Part shown: piece after piece, positions 30,042-42,586 of the stretch | Layout of the letters: the number at the start of each line of letters is the position of its first letter | How positions within the stretch are numbered: the stretch's first letter is position 1 | DNA from: Ascaris suum | Taxonomy: Eukaryota; Nematoda; Chromadorea; Rhabditida; Ascarididae | DNA length: 64,000 bases | NCBI GenBank assembly: GCA_013433145.1 | Contig: CM024172.1 | Coordinates: forward strand, 10,068,053 to 10,132,052 | Direction: 5' to 3' | Made by a program: the position numbers and the translations under genes | Notes under the pieces: model-generated | Databases searched by the model: none | The model's input: the letters and a program-made list of their open reading frames with translations, nothing else | Told to the model about the DNA's origin: nothing

Positions 30042-33000
30042 TTGCTATTGGCGACACGACTCATCTATAGGTGCTAATTACCTCTGATTGATGAAGAATT
30101 CAATCCCATATGAGGAGTGCTGTGATATTTCAGCGGCAAAAATGAATTTGTTACTAATGAACACTAAATGCGTGATTATGAATACATTTTGTACTGTGGC
30201 AGTCTACTCACACTTCGTTGTTTTCAGCCATCATGACGAAAACTGTGGGGGATCGTTCATGAGCAATAAGACGGTGTGTTTATGTGCTCTCTGATTATGG
30301 GATTATGTTAAGACGAGAAAGGTCTTCCCAAACAGAATCAACGGGATTAGCGATATTGAAATTACGCTGCTTTAGTTCGAAGAAGAGGACACAAACTGCC
30401 ATGGGCAAGTCATTTTATGATCCCTCCAATTTTCCCTATAAATGGCGTCATGTATGTTCCATAACCGGGAAGAACGAAGATTTTCTGCTAAGCTCTTCAG
30501 TCCGTCGGCACTAAAAATTCGCTCTGCAGATGCCTTCGAGAAGAAAACCACAAATGAAAACACTTTTATGATGTCCTTGCGGATTTAGAGAACCACATTC
30601 TCGGAATCCACGACGAGGTTAAAGTAACTCAAGAACAGGAAAGAGGCGGTCAAAGGATTGCGTACGAGAGATTTTTCGATCTCATCGTTGCAACGGTCTT
30701 CGAAGCGTTCAAATTGCCACTAAGTTTCGTAGCCAAAGACTGGCGAACATAAGCAGTCTGGAAGCGATGTTTTTGTAGAAACATTTCAAGAAAAGAGGAG
30801 ACCTTTTAGATACTCTATTACATCTACCAATCTTGAGTTCAACATAGTGACGACTTAAGCCGCAAGGAGTGATTGGCCTTTTCGATATTAAACAGGAGCT
30901 GGCACAGTGTTTTTATTCCTCGGTATTGAGCAGAAGAGTGGTATTCGCTTTTAATGGAAACTGTCAAGCTCCAAAACTGGTCATGAAGGTTGCCGGTGCT
31001 AAAAAAGAGCGAACACATTTTTTTTTGAACTATTCGCGACTCGGCCGAAGAAGTTGTCAAATCGGCGCGAAATTCTAGATGTAGGGGATTGCGTATATTG
31101 AGAAGCTCCATATTGCTTCTTGTACAACAAGATCATGGGAAGAAGCAGAATGACCGTTCGTTCCTATTATGAGGTCGGTTTCGAAAATGCTCAAATCGCA
31201 TTATTGGAACATAGCGTATCGAAATGCCTAAAATTATGTTCTCAAGTAGACCGAATATTTGTTCTCTTCACCTCATCCTCACCGCACCTCTCCGGACTGA
31301 ATGCAGGTGTGATAATTCTTTTATACTATACCACGCAATTCTATGGAGTATCTCGAAAATTCCATTATTTTTCTCGCGTTATTTTTTCAAATCAACCTGC
31401 AAATTTCCAATCAGCTATGCAGTGATGTTCGTTTTCCCATTTTAGCACCGCTACTCTCAGGTTTAGAGAAGGATGTGTTTTAACATTTGTGAGTTTGAAA
31501 ATGAATTCAGTTATGTATTTGACAGCACGTATTTGACACACTTCCCTCCTCCTCTTTATGCAGGGTTTCTTGAATGCATATGGTGCTGCATTGGCTAAGA
31601 ATTTGACTCTGAGATGGCTTTGAGGAAATTAGGTTCCCGAATATGTTTGCTTTACGCTTTAAGGATCTTTCTGCATTGCCATCAGCTTGTCCAATAGGAT
31701 CACTATATAAGACGTGTGTAGATGTGTTCTGAACACAACTTTCCTACGCTTCACGGCATTGCAGCGTTTTTGAGCTTCCACATCTTACTTTGCTTTCATT
31801 TACTTTAATCAACAAAGCTTTCATTATGAATAACTTCCTCCGCTTCCGTCCAGGTGAAATTGCAATATCGCGTGAAGGTGTGATTATGACAATTAGGTAT
31901 TTACTTATATGGAGTACGGTAGATATATCATCTTCCGTCCATCGCTATTTGAAGTTAGGACCTCATTTGCCAACGAACATTGTCTGTTTCACCAAGGCAT
32001 TTTGATTAATCCGCTAAATACTTATCTCTTTTCTTTCTAAAGACATCATCCTACCTCTTTTTGGGAGCTGTTTCAAAAAAAAAAAAAAATGCAAGCTTCC
32101 TGGCGTTTTCTTGCTATTTTCCAGCCTATCTTGCTTTGCTGAAAAGTACCCAGTTGACGAGCCTTGCGTTCCTCGTGAGCGAAATTTCATCTAATAATTT
32201 TTGCTTTTGCAGAACTAATGGGATAATGGAACATTTGGTGACTGATGCCCGTGCATACAAATCGTTGAAACTCGACAAGCGCATGACTTCATCTTCTCTT
32301 CACTTTTATAAACAGCAGAAAATTTTGTTCTTTCGATGCCCCGATTCAAATTTCTGCACAGCTAGCACAATCTCAACATTGACATACTATCTTCTCCGAT
32401 TCTTTCATATCAAAACTCCGCACTTCAGCTGCTGACATGCCAACTAGCTTTGACTAGCCAGCTGAGCGCTTCTATTTTCTTCTCCAGGATATAATGTAAA
32501 CTCCAATTTTAGAGGCCATTATGATTTCTTTCGTTGAAGTAATACTTCCTCTGCTTTCACTTGCTATGGTTAGCTAATCAACATGAGCTTCATCAGACCG
32601 CCACTCTTCCTTCAAGAGATTGGTCCGTGCAGCACGAGCTTCTCGGATGTTGCTCTTTCAAACAGTTCCTGGAAATTTCTCCCAGTCTCTCCGTTCTAGT
32701 TGAGTGAAGCTGTTGGTTGACTTTGCTGTGCTGTCATCTAGTTCCAAGGAATCTTACGATGAATTTTTGCTCCGCTGCACATTCCGATTTTGGATGACAA
32801 GCTGTAGAAGGAAACTGAATAAGTATGGAAATGGACAAGTATGTTGTCTTTCATCGGCGTGGTGAAACCATTGTATTAAACTGAAGCGCTACGAAAGTAG
32901 AGAGATCGAAGAAGGAAACAAGGAAATAAGCAACAGCAGCTACGAAAAATAGTAGATGTTGGGAAGAAGTCTGAGACAGGTAGACGTTCGAAAGGTTTGC

Positions 33001-35150
33001 AGGGATGAAAAATTGGAACGCGAAGAGAGGCAATACGCAAGTAAAAAAACTGTTGCATCGGGCCGTGTTCAGAGAAGGAACGGCGCCCAACCGGCTCACC
33101 TTGACCTCAGCGTACGATTCATGGTACTCTATGCTTTGCATCTGCGATTCGATGACTTGAAATTTGTCGAAGTTGCGTTTCACTCCATTTCTCCATTCTA
33201 TGCATATTTATATAAAGCGAGGCAAAGTTGATGTTGCGTTACAAAGAATCAAAGCAATTCATTTCTAGAAGCATTTATCTCTAGGTAACCTTGTAAAAAA
33301 ATAACGAAATGAGCAATGTTGAGTAGGCAATCAGCAACTTTTTTATTTTCAGCTACGATGCTATAAACTACTTTTAACAGTATGAGAATCCCAGGCTGAG
33401 CGGCGATTATGATTTCGTGGAGAAAATTACAAAGCAGAACATATACTTGAGGCATATACTGAGACAAGGACCACTAAAGGCCACTCACAGATCACGAACT
33501 CCCAAGAACACATCCAGGCAGACATATATACCTCTGCGGAGGTTTCGGTGCCGGTAGAAGGGTCGAGACAAGAGAAGCAGGGAGGAAGGAGAATGCAGGT
33601 AGGCATGTCGGTGCTCGGACAAGTAAAGGCTCCATCAATTTCGTGTCAGTGCAACGATGTGGGGGATGTTTATCGAACTTAGCTGTTTCATTGATAAAAC
33701 GATACTATATAATGCTACACCGATAAAAAGCACCTGTTCCATTCCATCAATAAAGTACTGGGTAGCGATGATGAGCAAAAGCGAAGACGACGAATGCGAC
33801 TTCGACAAAATGTGGCTCCGACAAGTGTACACGTTGAGTGTCGCGGCTCCGGCTTACTATTTTTCTCATCATCAAACGAATATGCGCTTCTGATAAATGC
33901 ACGCCGTTGAGGATACTTCTTATGCGTTTACTAGGCACCAATAATTAGAGCATCAGTTGTAGAAGAAGCAAAACATAGACAAGTGAAAAAACCTTCAGAC
34001 ATCGAGCAACAATATACCTCAACCGGCGAGTATTGTGCTTTTGATCGAAACCGTTGGAAAAACCCTTGAAAGCAATAAAATCACTAGTTTCTTTCGCTTC
34101 TTTGATTACTTTGGCTCAGTAGGGTATTACATAGAAAAACATAATGCTTCAACAACAATGTAGATAAAAATATAACGCCTATACGTCTTAGCCTATATTA
34201 CCGTGAGACCAATGAGTTCTCAACAGACAAATCCAATTTGAGAGGGCTGATTTAACTCAGGCAAATGAACAAATGCACTGCTGTCAAACAGTACGTTTTC
34301 TGTGACGCAGCAAACGAGCGGCTACTCGCACTTAAGAAAAGAAAACGCGACGTGGAGGGCAACTGACCGGGCTCATTCATTGGAAGCGCATTTGTCGAGC
34401 AGTGTTCCTTCGGGACGCACTTTTCGGAGACTGTTTTTATGTAACCACAGTGGTGCACTTCGGGCCATCAGAAATCTCGTTGTTTTCGTCACTGCTTCGC
34501 TGTTGGTTTTCAGTGTTCGCTTTTTTCCATAACAAACGTGAAGCGTTAAGAACCGACTTCCTGCTATAGGTTCCTTACCGTTCAAATGAAACTTTGAAAT
34601 TCTCAACGTTGAGTACCTTATATTTCTTAGGTCCCAGTGATCAACAACAGTTATAATAAAATAGAACTGTTTACGAGTAAAAGGTAATAAAGTTTGTTTG
34701 GATCTCCTCTCCACCTCAAATCATCTTGAGAGATAGCTACATGATGCAGTGCACTTTGGTTAATAAAGTGAAATAGTGCGAACGACATGACAACATTAAT
34801 AAGCGAAAGAAGGATGAAATTCGGTAGTTATTAAAGAAACAATAGGATATTTTCACTGCAAATCGAGCTGAAGAAATAATCGAATCGACGATGAGCATTG
34901 TAAAACATCGCATATGAGAAACTGTCAACGGAAACGACATCTGCGTTGTGATTTTTAGCTCGCTCACCGATTCGCACGTCAATTGTCCTTGAAAACAGCA
35001 AAGCGATTTTTCCTGTTTACGGCAAATAATTCGGGCATTATGAAACTTTCAGCAAAGGAACAAAATTACCGATTTCATGATTGGCCTTTTCTAAATTTCT
35101 TTCCACAGCATATTGTTGCGACATCATATCTTATGTACGCGCATTTGCAA
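30042..35150. other. gene-poor stretch with several short frames
   Basis: Frames of 70-125 codons occur on both strands. 32061-32435 (+) has a TTTTTGCTTTTGCAG acceptor near 32212. 32851-33183 (-) has a donor-like CAAG|GTGAGC near 33100 after KRNFDKFQVIESQMQSIEYH. 33657-33893 (+) ends SKSEDDECDFDKMWLRQVY.. None can be joined into a gene or assigned to a family. A piece near 34291-34360 (+, CDAANERLLALKKRKRDVEG) also looks protein-like but stops at once. Confidence 0.35.
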
Positions 35151-35192
35151 GTACACGTGTGTATGCGTACAAGTGCGCATGTGTATATGCGT
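35151..35192. other. alternating purine-pyrimidine tract
   Basis: Two 20-base runs of strict purine-pyrimidine alternation (35151-35170 and 35173-35192) split by AA. They are rich in GT, AC and GC steps, which favour Z-DNA under supercoiling. Confidence 0.7.
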
Positions 35193-36620
35193 TAAAGTCT
35201 ATATGTTAACGTATGTGTCTACCTGCATGTTGGTCTAACTGCCGGGGTGTTTCAGTTTTCGAAGATGAAATTTAATGTATACAATCAACACTGTGTGATG
35301 ATCCTCCAAACCAGATATTTGGAGGTTACAAATGTGATCGTTTTTACGCACTGAATCGTTGGTTAGTGTTGAAAGTTTTGTTTCCCATGTAAATTTCTAC
35401 GAGCATCTAATATTCGAAAAAATGCTGACATTTCCAGCTGTAAGCTCGTACAAATGATCGATTTTGTAAGAAAAAAAAACGTTATTCGGCTATAATGTAA
35501 TTGTTTTTGACAAACGCCATAATTATTAATGATGTTGCCCGATTGCAAGTAGTGTTGGCGAGTAATGAATGAGTACAATATTGGCCAGTCATATCAGCTT
35601 ATTTGGCGCATTTCCTGCCGCATTTCTCAATGGTGGGGGCCGTTATTAGTGCAACTATCATTTGAAATAACAGCATTATATGAAATGTCTATGCAGCATC
35701 GGAATATCAACACAACAAAGAAATTCTTCGTTTCAAAATATCATTTATTAGCCGAGTGTAACATCTTGTAATATAATTTTATCATTACCGGAAACGACAA
35801 ATCCCTCTCTCGTTGACTGCTATCGCGAACGTCATACATTTGAAAAAGATCGCATATGATTTTTCGCCTCTCACTTCCACAAGTAACAGCATTCGCTCTT
35901 GTGTTATCTAATATCCCAACTAAAGCATTCATATACGTTCGCACATTGCCACAAAGCAAATTCCATAGCAACCTCAAATTCGTTGTAATGAGTGCAAACA
36001 CGCCTATACGACCACCCAAAAAGACATTGAGTACTCAAAATACTCTCGTGTTATCCTTCACTTCTATTAAAGGTTATGAAGAACCGAGCAGTACTGATGT
36101 AAAGATATGAAAGTAAATTAAGCTCCATTGATGATTTCAACCAAATTAAACGAAAGAATGAGTGAGATTGATGCTAGTCATGGAAAATTTCATGGAGTGT
36201 CTAAAAAAAAAAAAAAAAAATAAATGATTCAATTTCATAAACAACTGGTGCTATTTATGCTAATTTTTTCCTGCACAAAATAGCAATCAACATCGTTTGC
36301 TCTCTTTTTCTAAACGCCACAGTGAATAAGAAAGATATTTTTTACAATAGGTGTTGTTAATTGTTGCAACTATGCATTTCCTACGTTTAGCAATGATGCC
36401 CGACAATGCGCATTAATTTTTACTGAAGCTATTGCGCAAAAAAAAAAAAATCGTTTCTGATATGGCCAAAATTGATGAGCAAAGAAAGTTGCAGCTACGG
36501 CCGAAATTGATCACTATGGAAACGTGGAGTCGAATATGCTAATTAACTCACTTAAGTTTTCAAAATTTTCCAACGTATTCTCCTAAAGGGATAATGTTGG
36601 ATAATAAATTTTAATGAGAA
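35193..36620. other. gene-free stretch
   Basis: AT-rich, with A-runs at 36205-36220 and 36439-36450. Frames at 35741-36110 overlap on both strands and are unrecognised. Confidence 0.4.
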
Positions 36621-36779
36621 AATTTTTCTCCGACTATAAAATATTTTTTTAATTTTTTTGTTTGATTATAATTTTATATCATATAATATCAAGATATAAT
36701 TAAATTAAAATCTCATTGTAGAAATTATAATTAAAATATAATATCAAGAATATAATTTTTCTCCGACTATAAAATATTT
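36621..36779. repeat. AT-rich direct repeats
   Basis: The 25-base block AATTTTTCTCCGACTATAAA.. occurs at 36621 and again at 36754, 133 bases apart. Between the copies, ATAATATCAAGA recurs, so the segment looks like an imperfect duplication. Confidence 0.75.
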
Positions 36780-38940
36780 CAATTCGGCGGTTACTTTGTT
36801 GATTATAAACTTTGTTGATTGATTACTCGGCTTCATTGTATTCCATATTGTAGTTTTATTTGCACTGGGATTCATTACTACAATGTTTTTTGTTCTGTAT
36901 ATTTCATCACATATGAAAGAAAATTTGTGATATACAAATCATTCATCATAAATCACTCTGAATGAATGAGTTCATCTTCCATCACTCTCATATAATCGGT
37001 TAACTCTATCGAATGCAACGAATTTTATTTATTCAGCAAAACTTCAGCGTAACAAATAACCATGATCGATGCAAGAAAAAGAACGGATTTAAATGAGTGA
37101 AAATTCAAGTGAATGCATACTCGTGAGGGAAATTTCACTGCAAGACAAAAAAAATATTCGACTTTATTTTTCTGAAGCGTTTCTTCTTTGCTAGGATTAT
37201 TGCGAAAAAAAACTTGTCGAGTCGACGTAAATTCCCCTTGCATGAGGTCACTGAGGTCTTAGCGTTCAAGAGCTGTCAAGCGAATGTAGCCTCTCTCCAA
37301 CCAAATTTGTTCCCTCAGCAACAGTGCTAAGAATACTGTAAAAAGGTTGTGTGCGAGAACCGTCTATATGTGGAACGACGATCAATCGATAAAAAGCAAA
37401 ACAAAAGAATTGTACCATCACGCCTTAGTATAATTTCAAAAATAAGTAAGCGATTTCCGGAATAAGTCAACGACAAAATAAAAAAAAAAAAAGAATATAT
37501 GAGATGGCGAAGAATGGAAGAGCGAAAAGAAAAAAATACACTGAAATTTAAACTGCAAAATATTTCAAATGGAAGATGAAAATTTCTTGAAATTAAGAGA
37601 ATCTCTTAGAAAATTTCAAGCATTTCCGCTTTTCAAGCATAGAACACAGAAAAAAAAAACCACTCGAATCATCTGAATAAATGCCGACAATAAGAGGAGC
37701 ATATTGGGCTAAGATGAAACCTGTTTCTAATGTTTTTAAAATACGCACACAATAATCAACAACGCATTCTCTATAGAATTTATTTGCTAAAGATGTGAGA
37801 ATTTTAATGGTTGATTGATGTTAATAATGAAATTCACAATTGATGAAATTCATGTTTGAAAATAGAAAATTTTGAGATATTTTGCCTCATTTAAAATTTC
37901 AATCAATAGAACGCTTTTCATTTCAAATGATACGATAGAATAATATTTTTAACGAAATTGTCTAACGAATAAAACTATATGAATATTTAGTAAAGTGTTG
38001 CAAATGTGGTAAAACTTAAGTAAATCTCTCGGAAACAATCATAATCATAAGCGATCACGATTGTTTAAGGTAGAATTCTATTCAAAATGAGGAAGTTTTC
38101 AACGCAATATGGTAAAAAAAAAAGAGAAGAATTTAGGGAATTATTAATGATCGTTTACATAGACATTCACCAATAATGTAGTTGTATTAAAAGTAGACAC
38201 CGATAGTTGTAACTTTAATGGACGTAATATAAAGAAAGCGATATGGATACAATTCATCACGAAGTTTTGATGCAATGCAATCATCGTAAACGTGATTGTG
38301 AATAATTTGCGAAGGTGCTACAACAGAGAAAAGAGATAATAAACGAAAGAAACACCGATAGACATTAATCTTGAGCATATATACTCAATAGACGAAGCGT
38401 TCATTACCTTAAATATGAATATGTATAGCCATTAGTGGAAGTAATTTTTGCTTCACTTGTTACATATTACGAAGTTCATTCCGCTAGCATACTCATTTCT
38501 ATCCCACGTGAAATTATTGCCTCGATTTTAGACTCTTATTGATTTTTTTGACCACCAAAAAACTTTCTTATTCGCTTTTTCAGCAAATTAAATTTCTTGG
38601 ACATTTGCGCTGATGAAGATTATCTTTATATGTGAAAGATTCTTGATTATTCGGTATGTTGAGAAATTCAAAAGCGAGAGGATTTTCTCATAAGAGCGTG
38701 AAAGCGTGAATGTACCAGGCAGTAGAGATATACTGCATTTAATTCATTTCGAGAAATCGTACACGAATGAAAAAATCACTCATCTAGACTAGTACAACTG
38801 CAGACAAACTGCGTTTGTCCAAATGATCGCTGTAACTTTTTAAAAATTGCCAACTGCTGATCTCATTTATATACGCATATCAATTTTCAAATCTAAATCA
38901 CGGTTTCTGGATAAATTCTTTATTCGCTTTTCACCCTCAG
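36780..38940. other. AT-rich gene-free stretch
   Basis: Many A-runs and no recognised gene, RNA or repeat beyond low complexity. Confidence 0.45.
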
Positions 38941-39300
38941 AATGATGCAGTTCGTGGATGTTTCCTTATATGTAATCGGTTGAAAGCTATGGATTATTGG
39001 CTATTCATTCATCGTTTGATCAAAACAAAATAGCGTAATAAAAAGAATAAATTAATTGCTTACAGTGATGTAATTCATGAATGCTTCATCTTTTACAATC
39101 ATTAAAAAATGATGGATTATTGGCTATTTTCTCATTGACTGATGAAAGCAAAATGGTGTAATAAGTCCAAATAATCGACTGTTTACAGTGATACACTATG
39201 TGGATGTTTCGTTCTATTTAATGAGTTAAAAAGTGATGGATTACTGGCTACTTATTCGTCGTTTGAATAAGGATGAAAAACATTTCAATGACGAACACGT
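38941..39300 (+). repeat. three-copy minisatellite, unit about 123 bp
   Basis: The anchor GGATTATTGGCTA occurs at 38991, 39114 and (as GGATTACTGGCTA) 39238. Each copy also carries a TGGATGTTTC-like block about 35 bases upstream. A GTTTACAGTG-like block closes copies 1 and 2. Copies have diverged by substitution and small indels, so the array is old. It has no coding frame across units. Confidence 0.85.
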
Positions 39301-41599
39301 AAACCATATAGGTCATTAAGGATTGACCATTCATAAAATGTTCAATACTTACATTGAAATATTAATGAATAGCGTTCATTTCAATCGCTCATCCGATCTA
39401 TTAAATAAAGGAAAATCGAATTCAACGAAGCCGAAGTGGGAGCATGATGTGAAAACATGGAATTTATTGTAACTATAAACTGATATCAGCAATGTCGTCT
39501 CCATCTTATTCCTTAAATCGTTTTAATGTAAAAATTGCATTCGTAAATGCCATTCAAACTCAAAAAGGTCATAATTGCAAAAGAATTGAAGTTTTCAGTT
39601 TGAGGGGAACTAGATTTCGAAAGGAGCCGGCAGTTAGAATAAACCGATGAAATTTATCACTAGAGATTTTTCTCTTTTCCAAAGGAAAACATCAAAATAA
39701 CACGCAATAGATAGATGTCTTATAATGTACACAGGTGACGTCATCATAATGCGAATATAAAGAAAAAAAAAATCTGCGTAACAATGCGTGATAATGAAAC
39801 ATTATAGCTGCGTTGACAACCAACACTCTTAATTGGTTTGTTCGAAGCAGGAAGTGATTCTGCATCTGTACACAAACCACAGGGTATATGTTAAGTATCT
39901 CCAAAGGTGCAAAAAAAAAATCGTTTTCGATATTCGTTTATGGTGCAATAAGTTGTAACAAGTTAACGTGTTCGTTTTGAATGTTATGCTGTTCGATGAA
40001 TATTATTCCATTCGCATAACTGATGCTTAAACCTCGAAAAGATATGAATTATGTTCAGAAATATATGCATAATTTATGAAATGATTGGAAATCAAGTACT
40101 CGAGTACGAGAAATATGAAACTGAATTAAACACTATATAGAAATCGAGAAAGATGATTTCTTGAACAAGGAGCACATCATCCAAAATGTAGTTTTGGTGC
40201 TAACACCAACAGCAAAAAGGAGGCATCAATGAGTTTCAACTGACGAGTGATGAATAAATAATTGCTTAATGAGAAATGCAAGTCTCGCGTGAGGAGGCGA
40301 ACGACGAAGCGGTCAAGAACTAAGAACTCTTGAAAATAGCACAAAGATAAGCGCGTACATCTTAGAAGCAGAATGTGTGAGAAAGAGTGCTTAGAAGTGA
40401 AAAACAACGTGCTAAAAGAATGCAACGATTGTATCGAACTGTTCGAGAATCGCTGTAGTCGGCACAACGCTAAGGGATTTGCTGGAATTTTGGCGATTCG
40501 TATGTAAACATCAACAACACTGATAAGTGATAGCGCTTTCTATATGTCCTACGGGGTGGTAACACAATGTGATGACCTGAAGTCTTCGTGGCGTCATGCT
40601 TTGCAGAAAACATGGAGTCCGAATCAGCATTTCTGGGAAGAATGGTGAAGAGAGCATGAGGGAAAGGTAGCATGATATAATCTTTACATGATATACTCTT
40701 TACCTTTCACCGCATTATTTGTTCACTTGGCCAGCCAGCTCTATAAAGCATCAAGAAGTAATAGACGTGCAAACTAGTGCTTCAATGTTCAAATTTGCTT
40801 TGCTAATGGCACAAATCTCCCACAGATGATTCGTTTTTTTCTGAACAGTCTGACCGGTGCAAATGAAAGACTGACCAATGTGAAAGGCCGGCAAGTGTCC
40901 TGTATCTTTTAACTAGTTTCCAGCTTTACGAACTAGCGGCAAATATGCCAGAGGCGATATCATACATTCTAAATTAGAGATACTGAAACTATGGAACTGC
41001 ATCTGTGGTGGTTTCCAAGTTGAATATAAGAAAGAGAAATACAAACCACAAATGTAAACAATATGAACGCGTAGAGTTGCATCGATGCGCTTCTGTAAAG
41101 CAGCTGTGAGAGAGCATCTGAAAAACTATGTGCAAAATTGAGCGAGAGCAGTTATTTAACTTTATCATAAAATACTATACGAATGTTATGGGATAATGAA
41201 TTTGTATAAGCGCTCAATTAAAAACTTTGACTAGTAGAAATGAGAGTTTCTTTATTAAAAAAATTAAAAGAATCTTTATTAGTAGAGAAGTTTCTGTTTT
41301 TTTAACAAACCTAGTGACAGATAAGCGCATCGGCCATATTAAAAAACAGAGTGACTTCTGATAAAACCAGCCACCTTTCGGCAATGGAATCAATCCTGTT
41401 CCTGGTGATAAAACCGTATCAATTGGCCGAAAATGTTACCCACAAAAGCGCTCCATATTCCGACTACACTTTACACCTCTACAGAGTTGCTTGCAAAGTG
41501 CAGAGAAGATTGTCGAATGGGATAAATCATAGCTTAAGAGAGGATTTTCGTATATGAGAACTAAATAACATTATTGCTTGTGAATATACAATTAATGGT
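39301..41599. other. gene-free stretch
   Basis: AT-rich with short frames only. A minus-strand frame at 40177-40467 is basic and Leu/Phe-rich without a recognised domain. Confidence 0.4.
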
Positions 41600-42047
41600 T
41601 ATGTCGCGACTGCGCGCGAAAAAAAATGGTACAAAGAGGGGGGTCAGTGATTTGTCTTCAAACTGTATGAAGGCACAAAGCTAAAAGAGGTTGAGGTTGT
41701 TGACTGGCCATCAGATAGTGTTATCCGCAGAAGAGGGGATTCATGTACGAGCAACACAAACGGGCACAAAGACGCCATGTTAGGGCTTTGCCTTTAAACT
41801 CCTTAGAGGCAAAAAGGTGCCATAAACGTCAGAAAAGTTATGCGCGAATGAGTAAACAAAATGGAAGTTGATTTAATGCCGCAGAAGTTTGCCGGAGCGC
41901 GTAATGATGGGGTCAAAACAAACAAAGATTGGGGATATTGACCGACTAATCACATATGTTATGATGAGCGCAAATTAGCAAAACAACCTTTGGGGTTAAT
42001 TATAGAAGGGGCGGGCCAAAAGCATCCGAAGGTGTTAACAAGAAGGC

Positions 42048-42057
42048 TATATAAAAG
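42048..42057 (+). promoter_or_regulatory. TATA box with initiator
   Basis: TATATAAAAG is followed by CAGTGA at 42078, so the A of CAGT lies 31 bases after the first T of the box. This is the usual spacing of a Pol II core promoter. The predicted transcript would run into the repeated modules and SL1. Confidence 0.5.
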
Positions 42058-42213
42058 AACCCAAAGGTTCGGCAACACAGTGACTTTGATCGGAGCTGCG
42101 ACTCCGACGGTTGGCTTCGATGTTTCCCTTTTTTTGCTTTTCGTTTATGTCTAGATAATGTAACCGTATCTGTTAGTTGAGTAGCAATGTTATAGAAAAT
42201 CATTTGAGATCTC

Positions 42214-42562
42214 TTCGGTTTTTGAAGTTTATCCCATCGTGCATGTAGTCGAAAGAATAGCACTCGAGTTCCTTCGAATTTTTGATTAATCCCACTGTGA
42301 GCATCTCTGAGAGGAAAAAATGTCCCCACTTTGCGTTTATTGACTAAATATAGTAAGCGTATGTTTTAGTGGGCTGTAAGGTTATAGACTGTCCTTGGAT
42401 TTTTTCGGCTTTGACTTGATCCCAATGTATGTGTGTCGTTGTAATTGATGGTTACTTGTTGAATATCATTGAGTTTTTTCCGCCTGATTTTTATCCCATT
42501 GTGCATGTAGTTGAAAATTAATTGTTACTTCTTCGCGTTTTTATTGTCTAAACGTGATAATA
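42214..42562 (+). repeat. duplicated module of about 200 bp, with internal repeats, upstream of SL1
   Basis: A motif close to TTCGG-TTTTGA-TTATCCCA-TGTGCATGTAG appears four times, with its TCCCA core at 42232, 42290, 42420 and 42494. A GCGTTTATTG-like block follows copies 2 and 4 (42333 and 42535). The order motif-motif-GCGTTT therefore occurs twice at about 190-205 base offset. The last copy lies about 48-73 bases before SL1. Confidence 0.6.
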
Positions 42563-42564
42563 AA

Positions 42565-42586
42565 GGTTTAATTACCCAAGTTTGAG
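42565..42586 (+). ncRNA. exact nematode spliced leader 1 (SL1) sequence
   Basis: The 22 bases starting GGTTTAATTACCC and ending TTTGAG match SL1, the mini-exon trans-spliced to nematode mRNAs. The match is exact, and the next two bases are GT, as in SL RNA donor genes. A true SL1 RNA gene continues for about 80 bases with conserved stems and an Sm site of the AATTTTTGG type. Here the following bases (GTGGGTTCACAAAGC..) do not match the canonical gene as I know it. Only a weak candidate, GATATTTGTA near 42637, stands in the Sm position. A complement CTTGGGTAA lies at 42686. It may be a diverged SL RNA gene, a pseudogene, or a leader captured from a trans-spliced RNA. Confidence 0.7.
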
